Assembly (NCBI GenBank): GCA_023229575.1
Contig: JALNYZ010000014.1
Location: 34,090-98,089 of the forward strand
Length of the DNA: 64,000 nucleotides
Reading direction: 5' to 3'
Source: Prolixibacteraceae bacterium
GTDB lineage: Bacteria; Bacteroidota; Bacteroidia; Bacteroidales; Prolixibacteraceae
Of this stretch, positions 25,248 through 33,622 are shown piece by piece. The notes below the pieces were generated by a model, which ran no database searches, had not been told where the DNA came from, and saw only the letters and a list, made by a program, of their open reading frames with translations. How positions within the stretch are numbered: the stretch's first letter is position 1; every line of letters begins with the position of its first letter. The position numbers and the translations under genes were made by a program.

Positions 25248-26498
25248 ATGAAAAAGTTAGGAAAATACAGTTTTGGAATTGGCGACAGGTTCGCCCACCA
25301 GGGAACCGCTCAACTCAGGGCGCTTATGATGGCCCAAAAAGGAGGTATTGAAGTTACTCCGGTTTGGAATAAATCAAACAGGGAACACACGTATGTTCAC
25401 TCCAATCCTACTGATACCAGGAGTGAGGCGGATATGGCGGTAAGTGTTCTGGGTTATAAAGGCAACTATTGCGTCGATGCCGATCACATCAATCTTGGTA
25501 ACGTGCAGGGATTTATCGCTTCTTCCGATTTCTTTACCATTGATGTGGCCTCAAAAATCGGAATTCCTGCCTCTGCCGAAGATACTGCATCATTTATAGC
25601 CTCATGCTCAGCCTTTACCGGCAAACTCAACATTCCGGCTATTTCGCATCCATTTCATGTAAATGATGCTTTGCTGAAAACAATCGCCGATAAATTCCTG
25701 ACCGCCATCACAGAGGCCGGAAAGATCTACCTGTTTATCTCCGAACAAAAAGGTTCGGATGATTTCGTTACCGAGATTTCTATGGATGAAGTTGAATCCC
25801 CTCAATCGCCTGTTGAGCTCTTTTTTATCCTTAAGATGATTGCCGATCAGGGTATTCCGGCCCAAACCATTGCGCCCAAGTTTACAGGAAGGTTCAACAA
25901 AGGGGTGGATTATGTCGGTGATGTGGCCATGTTTTCGAAAGAGTTCGAAGAGGATATTCTTGTGATTGAACATGCAATCAAAACTTTTGGCCTGATGGAC
26001 AATCTGAAGTTAAGTGTCCATTCCGGATCCGACAAATTTTCTATCTACCCGGAAATCCAAAGGATCATCACCAAGTACGACAAAGGAATTCACGTTAAGA
26101 CAGCCGGAACTACCTGGCTCGAGGAGGTGATCGGCCTGGCTGTATCCGGTGGCGAGGCATTGCAAGCAGCTAAATCCATTTACGCACAGGCGCTTGCCAG
26201 ACAGGATGAGTTGTGCGCTCCTTATGCTGATGTCATTGATATCCGTACGGAACAGCTTCCTTCACCGGAAGAGGTTGAATCCTGGAGCAGTGAAAAATTC
26301 GCCAATACCCTCCGGCATATCCCGGGACATCCGGATTACAATGCCAATCTGAGACAATTGATCCATGTAGGTTACAAAATCGCGTCAGAAATGGGGACCT
26401 ATTACACCGATCTGCTTAAAGCCAACAGCGAGGTCATTGGTCAGTGCGTTGAAGAAAATCTTTACGAAAGGCATTTGAAGAGACTGTTTAAATTGTAA
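25248..26498 (+). CDS. uxaE: Tagaturonate epimerase
   Basis: A 416-residue protein of the UxaE (tagaturonate/fructuronate epimerase) family. It interconverts D-tagaturonate and D-fructuronate, replacing the UxaB/UxaA branch. Seen: N-terminus KYSFGIGDRFAHQGTAQLRA, the metal-ligand-like CVDADHINLGNV, SCSAFTGKL, LKLSVHSGSDKFSIYPE and KTAGTTWLEEV. The length fits Bacteroidota members, slightly shorter than the Thermotoga type. First gene of the plus-strand uronate genes, with uxaC 198 bp downstream past two repeat copies. Confidence 0.88.
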   Translation: MKKLGKYSFGIGDRFAHQGTAQLRALMMAQKGGIEVTPVWNKSNREHTYVHSNPTDTRSEADMAVSVLGYKGNYCVDADHINLGNVQGFIASSDFFTIDVASKIGIPASAEDTASFIASCSAFTGKLNIPAISHPFHVNDALLKTIADKFLTAITEAGKIYLFISEQKGSDDFVTEISMDEVESPQSPVELFFILKMIADQGIPAQTIAPKFTGRFNKGVDYVGDVAMFSKEFEEDILVIEHAIKTFGLMDNLKLSVHSGSDKFSIYPEIQRIITKYDKGIHVKTAGTTWLEEVIGLAVSGGEALQAAKSIYAQALARQDELCAPYADVIDIRTEQLPSPEEVESWSSEKFANTLRHIPGHPDYNANLRQLIHVGYKIASEMGTYYTDLLKANSEVIGQCVEENLYERHLKRLFKL

Positions 26499-26500
26499 TT

Positions 26501-26686
26501 GACCATTTAATCATTGACTATTTACCATTTGCGCTTCCATCTTGCCTTGCGCTAAATAGTAAATTGTAAATTGTCTAATAGTAAATCACATAAATATCGA
26601 CCATTTAATCATTGACTATTTACCATTTGCGCTTCCATCTTGCCTTGCGCTAAATAGGAAATTGTAAATTGTCTAATAGTAAATTA
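26501..26686. repeat. Tandem pair of the TAAATAGTAAATTGT palindromic element
   Basis: Two nearly identical 88-bp copies (26501-26588 and 26599-26686), spaced 98 bp, one substitution apart in the right arm (AGT to AGG). Each has arms of GACCATTTAATCATTG- and AATTGTAAATTGTC-type words around a loop with GCGC at each end. The right end lies 10 bp before the uxaC ATG. Confidence 0.85.
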
Positions 26687-26696
26687 AATAGAAAAC

Positions 26697-28112
26697 ATGA
26701 AGCCCTTTATGGATGAGGATTTTCTTTTGCATTCAGAAATTGCCAAAGAGCTGTACCACGACCACGCCGCCAAAATGCCCATATTTGATTACCACTGTCA
26801 CATCGCTCCCAAAGAGATTGCGGACGATAAGCGGTTTAACAACATGACACAAATCTGGCTGAACGGTGACCATTACAAATGGCGCGCCCTCCGCACCAAT
26901 GGAGTAAACGAGCGCTATTGCACGGGAGACGCTTCCGATTGGGAAAAATTTGAAAAATGGGCTGAGACTGTTCCATATACCTTGCGCAACCCACTTTACC
27001 ACTGGACCCATCTCGAATTGCGCAAACCATTTGGAATTAAAGAGGTACTGAACAAAGAGAGCGCCCGTGCCATCTGGGAAAACTGCAACACGCAACTAAA
27101 CTCTCCCGGATTCTCCTGCCGCGGGATCATTCAAAAGGCAAACGTTCATACCATTTGCACGACAGACGATCCAGTTGACAATCTGGAATACCATGCCGAC
27201 ATCAAAAAAAGCGGGTTCAAAGTCAATGTTTTGCCGGCATGGAGACCGGATGCCGCCATGATGGTTGACGATCCTGCAGCATTTAACAAGTACGTAAACA
27301 AACTCGAAGAAGCAGGAGGAACAAGCATTTCAAATTACGCTGAATTTCTTGCAGTGATCGACCAACGCCACAAATTCTTCCACGAAAATGGATGCCGACT
27401 CTCCGATCATGGGTTGGATACGATCTATGCTGCCGATTATACCGACCAGCAAATTACCAACATCTTTGCTAAAGTTCGTGGAGGGAAATTTCTTTCACCC
27501 GAAGAGATCAATCAGTTCAAATCCGTGATGTTGTACGAATTTGGCGTAATGGACCACAAACGTGGCTGGACCCAACAGTATCACCTTGGCGCCTTGCGAA
27601 ACAACAACACCCGGCTTTTCAACCTTCTGGGACCCGATAAAGGGTTTGATTCAATAGGTGATCTGGAAATTGCAAAACCATTGTCCAAATTGCTGAACAA
27701 GCTGGATAGCGAGGACAAACTGACCAAAACCATTTTGTACAACCTCAACCCACGCGACAACGAATTGATGGCAACCATGATTGGAAATTTTCAGGATGGC
27801 ACAATCCCTGGAAAACTTCAATACGGATCAGGTTGGTGGTTCCTCGATCAGAAAGATGGCATGGAAAACCAGATAAATACACTCTCTAACCTGGGTTTAT
27901 TAAGCCGGTTCGTTGGCATGCTAACCGATTCGCGAAGCTTCCTCTCCTATTCGCGGCACGAATATTTCAGGAGAATTCTCTGCAACATACTTGGCAATGA
28001 TGTTGTGAACGGTGAAATACCCGCCGACATGAAGCTTCTTGGTAAAATGGTAGAAGATATTTCGTTCAACAATGCCGAAATATATTTTAATTTTGGTTCT
28101 GCAACCAAATAA
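26697..28112 (+). CDS. uxaC: Uronate isomerase (glucuronate/galacturonate isomerase)
   Basis: A 471-residue metal-dependent amidohydrolase-fold enzyme. It isomerises D-galacturonate to D-tagaturonate and D-glucuronate to D-fructuronate. Family marks are IFDYHCHIAPKEIADDKRF (metal His pair, about residues 29-47), NLYHWTHLELRKPFG-like substrate region (NPLYHWTHLELR), TTDDPVDNLEYH and AAWRPD-like LPAWRPDAAM. The length is normal for UxaC (about 470). The ATG at 26697 follows a word-repeat spacer with no Shine-Dalgarno. The transporter gene follows 29 bp later, giving an uxaC-exuT unit. Confidence 0.95.
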   Translation: MKPFMDEDFLLHSEIAKELYHDHAAKMPIFDYHCHIAPKEIADDKRFNNMTQIWLNGDHYKWRALRTNGVNERYCTGDASDWEKFEKWAETVPYTLRNPLYHWTHLELRKPFGIKEVLNKESARAIWENCNTQLNSPGFSCRGIIQKANVHTICTTDDPVDNLEYHADIKKSGFKVNVLPAWRPDAAMMVDDPAAFNKYVNKLEEAGGTSISNYAEFLAVIDQRHKFFHENGCRLSDHGLDTIYAADYTDQQITNIFAKVRGGKFLSPEEINQFKSVMLYEFGVMDHKRGWTQQYHLGALRNNNTRLFNLLGPDKGFDSIGDLEIAKPLSKLLNKLDSEDKLTKTILYNLNPRDNELMATMIGNFQDGTIPGKLQYGSGWWFLDQKDGMENQINTLSNLGLLSRFVGMLTDSRSFLSYSRHEYFRRILCNILGNDVVNGEIPADMKLLGKMVEDISFNNAEIYFNFGSATK

Positions 28113-28141
28113 TGTTCAATAACTAAACCCATAAAAGAAAA

Positions 28142-29671
28142 ATGAACAATCTATCAGAAAAGATAGGAAAATACAGATGGACTATCTGCGCGTTGGTATT
28201 CTTTGCCACTACAGTAAATTACCTTGACCGTCAGGTATTAAGTCTTTTGAAGGACCGGCTTGAGATCCAATTTAACTGGAGCGACTCCGATTACGCCAAT
28301 ATCGTTTCGGTATTCCAGTTTGTGTATGCAATTTCGATGCTGTTTGCAGGCCGGTTAATTGACTGGCTTGGCACCAAACTTGGATATGCCTGGTCTCTCG
28401 TAATCTGGTCTGTAGGAGCCATGATACATGCCTTGGCCAAAAGCACAGGTGGTTTTATGTTTGCCCGTGGGGTACTTGGTTTTGGTGAAGCCGGCAACTT
28501 CCCGGCGGCCATAAAGACAGTTGCAGAATGGTTTCCCAAGAAGGAAAGGGCTTTGGCAACAGGTATTTTTAACTCGGGAACCAATGTTGGAGCAATTCTG
28601 GCCCCCATTACTGTACCCTGGATAGCCGACCACCTGGGATGGGAAGCTGCTTTCCTGATCATCGGTGGAATTGGGCTTTTATGGTTGATATTCTGGTTTT
28701 GGCTTTATGAAATACCATCAAGAAGTAAGCGTGTTGGCGTGGCCGAGATTGCATATATCAATTCAGATGAAAGCAGCCTGGAAGAAGAGAGCAAAAGCGA
28801 AGATCCAAAAGAAAAAGTTTCCTGGTTCAAACTCCTCCGGTTCAAACAGACCTGGGCTTTCAGTTTTGGGAAATTTATGACTGACGGAGTCTGGTGGTTC
28901 TTTTTGTTTTGGCTACCTGCCTACATGAAGGCTCAATATGGCTTAACAGGCATGGATATTGCATTTCCATTGGCAGTACTCTATATGATGTCGTCGATCG
29001 GCAGTATTGGAGGCGGCTGGTTTCCCATGTATTATATCAACAAAGGCTATGAACCCTATGCCGGACGAATGAAAGCGATGCTAACCATTGCCATGTTTCC
29101 GTTGGTTGTTTTAAGTGCACAATACCTGGGTGCAATAAGTATGTGGTTCCCGGTCCTCATCATCGGTATCGGCACCGCAGCACACCAGGCATGGTCTGCC
29201 AATATCTTCACTACAGTATCCGACATGTTCCCCAAAAAGGCAGTAGCAAGTGTAACAGGAATCGGTGGAATGGCAGGAGCCTTAGGTGGAATTGTCGTGA
29301 ACAAGTCGGCAGGATGGGTATTTGATGCATACCGCTATGGGGGAATTGCCAAGTCGTGGGCCGTTTCCCAATCTGCCCAACTTACCGACTACATCGAAAA
29401 AATCCGGTCTATGCAACTGCTGAACAAGCGCGGGGATTTGATAAACCTTAATACGGTCGAATTGGGAAACCTTCCAAAAGAAGTAGCTACCCAGTTACAA
29501 GCGATTGATCCAAATTTATTTCAACAGTTGAAATCGATTCAAATGCCTATCGTTCAGCACAACATGACGATAGCCTATACATGGGTTTTCGGATTCTGCG
29601 CCCTTGCTTACCTGATTGCATGGTTTGTCATGCACACATTGGTACCCAAATTCAAGAAAATTGATTTATAA
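28142..29671 (+). CDS. exuT: Hexuronate transporter, major facilitator superfamily
   Basis: A 509-residue protein with 12 predicted helices, of the anion:cation symporter type. The signature TTVNYLDRQVLS in helix 1 is typical of ExuT/GudP proteins, and FNSGTNVGAILAP-like helix-5 features are present. It should import galacturonate/glucuronate across the inner membrane with H+. Compared with the usual 430-450 residues it carries an insertion of about 70 residues (about 405-475: KSWAVSQSAQLTDY to PIVQHNMTIAY) between the last two helices, probably a periplasmic or cytoplasmic loop. It follows uxaC by 29 bp. Confidence 0.9.
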   Translation: MNNLSEKIGKYRWTICALVFFATTVNYLDRQVLSLLKDRLEIQFNWSDSDYANIVSVFQFVYAISMLFAGRLIDWLGTKLGYAWSLVIWSVGAMIHALAKSTGGFMFARGVLGFGEAGNFPAAIKTVAEWFPKKERALATGIFNSGTNVGAILAPITVPWIADHLGWEAAFLIIGGIGLLWLIFWFWLYEIPSRSKRVGVAEIAYINSDESSLEEESKSEDPKEKVSWFKLLRFKQTWAFSFGKFMTDGVWWFFLFWLPAYMKAQYGLTGMDIAFPLAVLYMMSSIGSIGGGWFPMYYINKGYEPYAGRMKAMLTIAMFPLVVLSAQYLGAISMWFPVLIIGIGTAAHQAWSANIFTTVSDMFPKKAVASVTGIGGMAGALGGIVVNKSAGWVFDAYRYGGIAKSWAVSQSAQLTDYIEKIRSMQLLNKRGDLINLNTVELGNLPKEVATQLQAIDPNLFQQLKSIQMPIVQHNMTIAYTWVFGFCALAYLIAWFVMHTLVPKFKKIDL

Positions 29672-29674
29672 ATT

Positions 29675-29765
29675 GATTGACCATTTTTTCATTGACTATT
29701 TACTATTTGCGCATCAATCGTGACTTGCGCCAAATGGTAAATAGTAAATGGTCCAATAGTAAATT
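29675..29765. repeat. Palindromic TAAATAGTAAATTGT element, last copy
   Basis: Arms TTGACTATTTACTATTTGCG and GCGCCAAATGGTAAATAGTA-like surround a GCGC...GCGC loop. It fills the space between the converging exuT and aminotransferase genes, where it could serve as a bidirectional transcription end. Confidence 0.75.
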
Positions 29766-30971
29766 TTAGATTCCGCCTTTCCTGCCTGGGTAAACTTTCA
29801 ATGCCACTTCGAGGCATTCGACCGCCTCCTTAAGATCTTCCTTGTTCAGCACATAGGCTACCCTTACCTGGTTCTTACCGATACCGGGCGTAGAATAAAA
29901 CCCTGAAGCAGGCGCCATCATGACAGTGGCCCCCTTGTATTCGAACTCTTCCAGCATCCACTGACAAAACCTGTCACTGTCATCAATGGGAAGCTCAACG
30001 ATAGAATAAAATGCCCCCATTGGCATGGGCGAGAAAACGCCCTTTATTTTATTTAACGCATTGATAAAATAATCCCGCCGACCAAGATACTCTTTGTAAA
30101 CGCCTTCCATATATTCTGGCGGCGAATCTACAGCAGCTTCTGCTACAACCTGTCCCAACATTGGCGGGCACAGGCGTGCCATGGCCAGTTTCGAAATGGT
30201 CTTGATAACCAGTTTATTTTTAGAGACCAATGATCCGATCCTGATTCCGCATGCGCTGAACCTTTTCGAAACGGAGTCGATCATCACCACATTTTCCTGG
30301 ATCTGTTCCAGTTCCAGGACAGAATAGTGGGTTTTGCCATCATATACAAATTCACTGTAAACCTCATCGGCCAAAAGAAACAAATCGTATTTCAACACCA
30401 ACTCCTGCAGTTGCGCCAACTCCTCTTTGGTATATACATATCCGGTAGGATTGTTGGGATTGCAGATAAAAATCCCTTTGGTCCTTGGTGAAATTACTTT
30501 TTCAAATTCGGCAATGGAAGGGAGTTGAAAGCCGGTTTCAATGGTGGATGATATCGGTTTGATCACAACGCCATTGGCTATGGCAAACGATTGATAATTG
30601 GCATAAAAAGGTTCCGGGATAATGACCTCATCCCCCGGATTAAAACAAACCATAAAGGCAAAGGAGATAGCCTCAGAACCGCCGGTAGTAATGAGTATCT
30701 GTGAGGCATCCACCTCAAGGTTCCGATCGCGGTAATACTGGGCCAGCTTCTTCCGGTAAGTTTCATTTCCAAATGAATGCCCATAGGCTATCAGATCAAA
30801 ATTAAAATTCCTGATCCGCTCAATCGCATGATGGGGGGTTTTGATATCTGGCTGACCTATGTTCAGATGGTACACCTTTCTGCCCAGCGATTTGGCTTTT
30901 TCGGCAAAAGGTACCAGTTTTCTGATGGCCGATTCAGGCAACTCCACTCCTCTGTTTGATATTGCAGGCAT
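29766..30971 (-). CDS. PLP-dependent class I/II aminotransferase
   Basis: A 401-residue protein from ATG at 30971 (MPAISNRGVELPESAIRKL). An in-frame ATG at 31010 exists but lies upstream of the predicted transcription start, so the shorter form is chosen. Fold-type I aminotransferase motifs: NIGQPDIKTP, NPNNPTGYVY, LADEVYSEFVYD and the PLP lysine in DSVSKRFSACGIRIGS. The substrate is probably aspartate or alanine (AspC/AlaT-like), not resolvable here. It is divergent from alanine dehydrogenase, so a role in alanine/pyruvate exchange is plausible. Confidence 0.88.
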   Translation of the reverse strand: MPAISNRGVELPESAIRKLVPFAEKAKSLGRKVYHLNIGQPDIKTPHHAIERIRNFNFDLIAYGHSFGNETYRKKLAQYYRDRNLEVDASQILITTGGSEAISFAFMVCFNPGDEVIIPEPFYANYQSFAIANGVVIKPISSTIETGFQLPSIAEFEKVISPRTKGIFICNPNNPTGYVYTKEELAQLQELVLKYDLFLLADEVYSEFVYDGKTHYSVLELEQIQENVVMIDSVSKRFSACGIRIGSLVSKNKLVIKTISKLAMARLCPPMLGQVVAEAAVDSPPEYMEGVYKEYLGRRDYFINALNKIKGVFSPMPMGAFYSIVELPIDDSDRFCQWMLEEFEYKGATVMMAPASGFYSTPGIGKNQVRVAYVLNKEDLKEAVECLEVALKVYPGRKGGI

Positions 30972-30999
30972 TCTGTATTGTTCAATTGTTTGTAAGCGC

Positions 31000-31007
31000 C
31001 AAAGATA
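31000..31007 (-). promoter_or_regulatory. Promoter -7 element of the aminotransferase gene
   Basis: The minus strand reads TATCTTTG, a TAnnTTTG match. The start is predicted near 30993, 22 nt before the ATG at 30971, which decides against the longer frame from 31010. Confidence 0.55.
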
Positions 31008-31176
31008 CAATTATAATTATTTCAATTTTGCACTTAAATACTTTCTTATTGTTAAGAATTCAACCATGAATTTTGAAATTGAATAGCAAATTGATAAACT
31101 TTTCCCCCATCTGTCAAACTACAAATATCGCTAAATACATGGTATTTAATCATGGTTGTATAGGGTATTCTTTGCT

Positions 31177-31184
31177 TAATTTTG
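31177..31184 (+). promoter_or_regulatory. Promoter -7 element of ald
   Basis: TAATTTTG matches TAnnTTTG, with GTTG 18 bp upstream as a weak -33 element. Start predicted near 31191, giving a leader of about 16 nt. Confidence 0.55.
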
Positions 31185-31206
31185 TCCAAAAATAAAATCC
31201 ATTACC

Positions 31207-32322
31207 ATGATTATCGGACTTCCAAAAGAGATTAAAAATAATGAGAACCGCGTTGCGCTAACTCCTGCCGGAGTTGCAGAACTGGTTAAGAGAGGAAATA
31301 AAGTATATATTCAGGCAACAGCCGGAAATGGCAGCGGATTTGCCGATGATGAATATGCAGGGGCTGGTGGCACTATCTTACCGACCATTGAGGAGGTATA
31401 TGCCATTGCCGAAATGATTGTGAAAGTAAAAGAGCCGATAGTATCGGAATATGCTTTGATCAAAGACGGACAACTGGTTTATACCTACTTTCACTTCGCC
31501 TCTTCTGAACCATTGACACACGCGATGATCAACCGCAAAGCCGTTTGCCTGGCTTATGAGACCGTTGAACTTGACGACCATTCACTCCCGTTGCTTATTC
31601 CAATGTCTGAAGTTGCCGGCAGGATGTCAATCCATGAAGGCGCCAAATATCTGGAGAAAACTTTTGGCGGTCGTGGCATGTTGTTGGGAGGTGTTCCCGG
31701 CGTATTACCGGCCAAAGTTTTGATCCTGGGTGGGGGAATCGTTGGAACCGAAGCGGCTAAGATGGCTGCCGGTCTCGGCGCAGATGTCACCATCATGGAT
31801 ATCAGCCTTAGACGCCTTCGTTACCTCGATGATATCATGCCTGCCAATGTCAAAACACAGATGTCGAACGATTACAACATCCGATCACAGGTAAAGGTAA
31901 GTGACCTGATTATAGGCGCTGTTCTTATTCCTGGCACCAAAGCTCCATTCCTTGTAACCAGGGATATGCTGACAACTATGAATCCTGGTACTGTGATGGT
32001 AGATGTTGCCGTCGATCAGGGTGGGTGCATCGAAACAACTGTTCCGTCCACCCACGATCATCCGACCTATGTCGTGGATGAAGTGATCCATTATACGGTC
32101 GCCAACATGCCGGGGGCCGTTCCCCGAACATCAACCATCGCCTTAACCAATGCTACCCTTCCATACGCCATTAACCTTGCGGCGCACGGCTGGAAGAAAG
32201 CATGCACCGACGACAAAGCCCTTCGCAAGGGTCTCAACGTGGTAAACGGCAAAGTAGTATACAAAGGCGTCGCAGATGCGTGGGGATTACCCTATTGCCA
32301 GGTGGAAGAGGTTTTGCATTAA
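31207..32322 (+). CDS. ald: Alanine dehydrogenase
   Basis: A 371-residue protein of exact family length. It catalyses reversible NAD+-dependent oxidative deamination of L-alanine to pyruvate and ammonia. Seen: N-terminal GLPKEIKNNENRVALTPAGV with catalytic Lys/Arg, YTYFHFASSEPLT, NAD motif GGGIVGTEAAKMAAGLGADV (about 175-194), catalytic His in VAGRMSIHEGAKYL, and C-terminal MPGAVPRTSTIALTNATLPY. Divergent from the aminotransferase; followed by a strong hairpin terminator. Confidence 0.96.
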   Translation: MIIGLPKEIKNNENRVALTPAGVAELVKRGNKVYIQATAGNGSGFADDEYAGAGGTILPTIEEVYAIAEMIVKVKEPIVSEYALIKDGQLVYTYFHFASSEPLTHAMINRKAVCLAYETVELDDHSLPLLIPMSEVAGRMSIHEGAKYLEKTFGGRGMLLGGVPGVLPAKVLILGGGIVGTEAAKMAAGLGADVTIMDISLRRLRYLDDIMPANVKTQMSNDYNIRSQVKVSDLIIGAVLIPGTKAPFLVTRDMLTTMNPGTVMVDVAVDQGGCIETTVPSTHDHPTYVVDEVIHYTVANMPGAVPRTSTIALTNATLPYAINLAAHGWKKACTDDKALRKGLNVVNGKVVYKGVADAWGLPYCQVEEVLH

Positions 32323-32346
32323 TTACAAATTAAAAATTACAGATTA

Positions 32347-32397
32347 AAAATTGAGGAATTGTTGAACTCTTTAAAGTTCAACAATTCCCCAATTTTA
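32347..32397 (+). terminator. Terminator of ald
   Basis: GGAATTGTTGAAC (32355-32367) pairs perfectly with GTTCAACAATTCC (32376-32388) over an 8-nt loop. The stem extends outward through AAAATTG/CAATTTT with one mismatch and ends in a T-rich tail. Confidence 0.8.
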
Positions 32398-32464
32398 GTT
32401 TGCATTAATTCCTTTCCACAACCTTCATCCGAACTTTTCCATACAATTGTTGCATCTCTATTTT

Positions 32465-32662
32465 TGCCCGCTAGGGCATCAATGTCAATAGAAAATAAGG
32501 CATTGTGAGGTGAGGTTTCCCCGGATGGGGATTAATCGTTACCAATTTCCATCATTTAAAATAAAATTAATAGCTGGGGTGTTGGATATCCCCTACCGGG
32601 GAAAATTGATCTCCTGAGACTCTAATTCTATTGATATCAATGTCCTAACGGACAATAAATGT
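32465..32662. repeat. Cluster of four short hairpins in the ald-hepT spacer
   Basis: GCCCGCTAGGGC, CCCCGGATGGGG, CCCCTACCGGGG and TGTCCTAACGGACA follow each other within about 200 bp. They alternate with TATCAATGTC-type words. A TATTTTTG -7-like element lies at about 32459. No reading frame accompanies them. Such short degenerate hairpins are a recurring intergenic feature in Bacteroidota. Confidence 0.45.
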
Positions 32663-32677
32663 AAAAAAATATCGAGA

Positions 32678-32851
32678 AGTTTTTTGAACACGCTCAAATA
32701 TATCTGAACCATCGAAAAGTATATTCGTACCACTGAAAAGTACATCCGCACCACTGAAAAGTACATCCGCACCATCGATTTGTACATCTGTACCAAGCTA
32801 TATTATAAATGCACTACCAAATCAGGTTATTCAGAGAGTGTTCAAAAAACT
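32678..32851. repeat. 21-bp tandem repeats bracketed by a perfect 14-bp inverted repeat
   Basis: AGTTTTTTGAACAC (32678-32691) and its exact reverse complement GTGTTCAAAAAACT (32838-32851) enclose about five degenerate 21-bp units (about 32700-32800) of the type ACTGAAAAGTACATCCG. The minus strand reads the units as a seven-residue repeat (VVRMYFS), but no credible gene start or domain is present. The arrangement resembles a small non-coding mobile or structured element. Confidence 0.6.
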
Positions 32852-32869
32852 ATGCCATCCTATTTTAAT

Positions 32870-32904
32870 CAAAAAGGGCTTCACGTGGATAGAAGCCCCT
32901 TTTG
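32870..32904. terminator. Terminator at the end of the HEPN/MNT pair
   Basis: CAAAAAGGGCTTC (32870-32882) pairs with GAAGCCCCTTTTG (32892-32904), one mismatch, 9-nt loop. A/T tails on both sides suit either strand; it lies 25 bp past the toxin stop. Confidence 0.7.
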
Positions 32905-32929
32905 ATTGGGATATTTGGAGATGTTTATT

Positions 32930-33274
32930 CTATTTTAATAATTCTTTTACTTCTCTCTCTAATACCGGCAAATAACGATTCACTATTAACCAAATAACAT
33001 CGGCTGAAACACTGTCGTAGCCATGAATAATCCTGTTCCGGGTGTCGACTATTTTTCGTGAATCAGTGATATGGAGGTTTGGGTCAATTTTTAATATCCT
33101 GTCCATTGCTTCTCCGATAATCTCAATGTTTCGCTCTACTGCTTTTTTTGTTTTGAGATCTTTTTGAAAGGCGAAGAAGTTCCTTTCAGCGGGCAGAAAT
33201 GAATAAATCTCGATGATGGATTGTTCAATATCTTTTAAACAAGCCAAAATATCATATTGTCCATCAACTTGCAT
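32930..33274 (-). CDS. hepT: HepT-like HEPN ribonuclease toxin (DUF86)
   Basis: A 114-residue all-helical protein. The catalytic HEPN motif R-x4-H-x-Y is seen as R79-N-R-I-I-H84-G-Y86. Family knowledge: HepT cleaves tRNA or mRNA and is neutralised by the MNT partner, which AMPylates the Tyr of this motif. The gene start overlaps the antitoxin stop by 11 bp, giving coupled translation, with the antitoxin first. The motif is intact, so the pair may be active. Confidence 0.85.
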   Translation of the reverse strand: MQVDGQYDILACLKDIEQSIIEIYSFLPAERNFFAFQKDLKTKKAVERNIEIIGEAMDRILKIDPNLHITDSRKIVDTRNRIIHGYDSVSADVIWLIVNRYLPVLEREVKELLK

Positions 33275-33563
33275 AAATCAGTGTTTTGGATCTGTCAATA
33301 TTCTGACGGATATATGGATTTTTTATTGCTTTATTTTCAAGTAAATCAATCGGCCGCCTAAAAAGATCCTGTAAGGCGAATTTCAAATTAAAATAGTTAT
33401 CCGCGTAATCAAAAGGGTCGTTTGTATCAATATCAACGACCAAATCAATATCGCTTATTTCTGAGAAACTATCTGTCAGAACAGATCCAAAAACATACAA
33501 TGATTTGACCTTGTTCTGAATGCATAAAGATCTGATCTCATTGGTGTAAATATCCAGATACAT
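33264..33563 (-). CDS. mntA: MntA-like minimal nucleotidyltransferase antitoxin
   Basis: A 99-residue protein with the nucleotidyltransferase motif G26-S27-x10-D38-x-D40 (FGSVLTDSFSEISDIDLVVD). In HEPN/MNT modules this protein transfers AMP to the toxin's Tyr. It is upstream of and overlaps the HepT gene. Symbol is by module homology, not to be confused with the manganese transporter mntA. Confidence 0.85.
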   Translation of the reverse strand: MYLDIYTNEIRSLCIQNKVKSLYVFGSVLTDSFSEISDIDLVVDIDTNDPFDYADNYFNLKFALQDLFRRPIDLLENKAIKNPYIRQNIDRSKTLIYAS

Positions 33564-33622
33564 ACGCTTAATTTTTAGCCAAATTTAATCATTTAAAACG
33601 TAAACTGTTTATTCGATCTGGT

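Noticed and set aside
32593..32796. Open frame with a seven-residue repeat (VVRMYFS)
   Set aside because: It is the translation of the 21-bp DNA tandem repeat; no promoter, start context or domain supports a protein.
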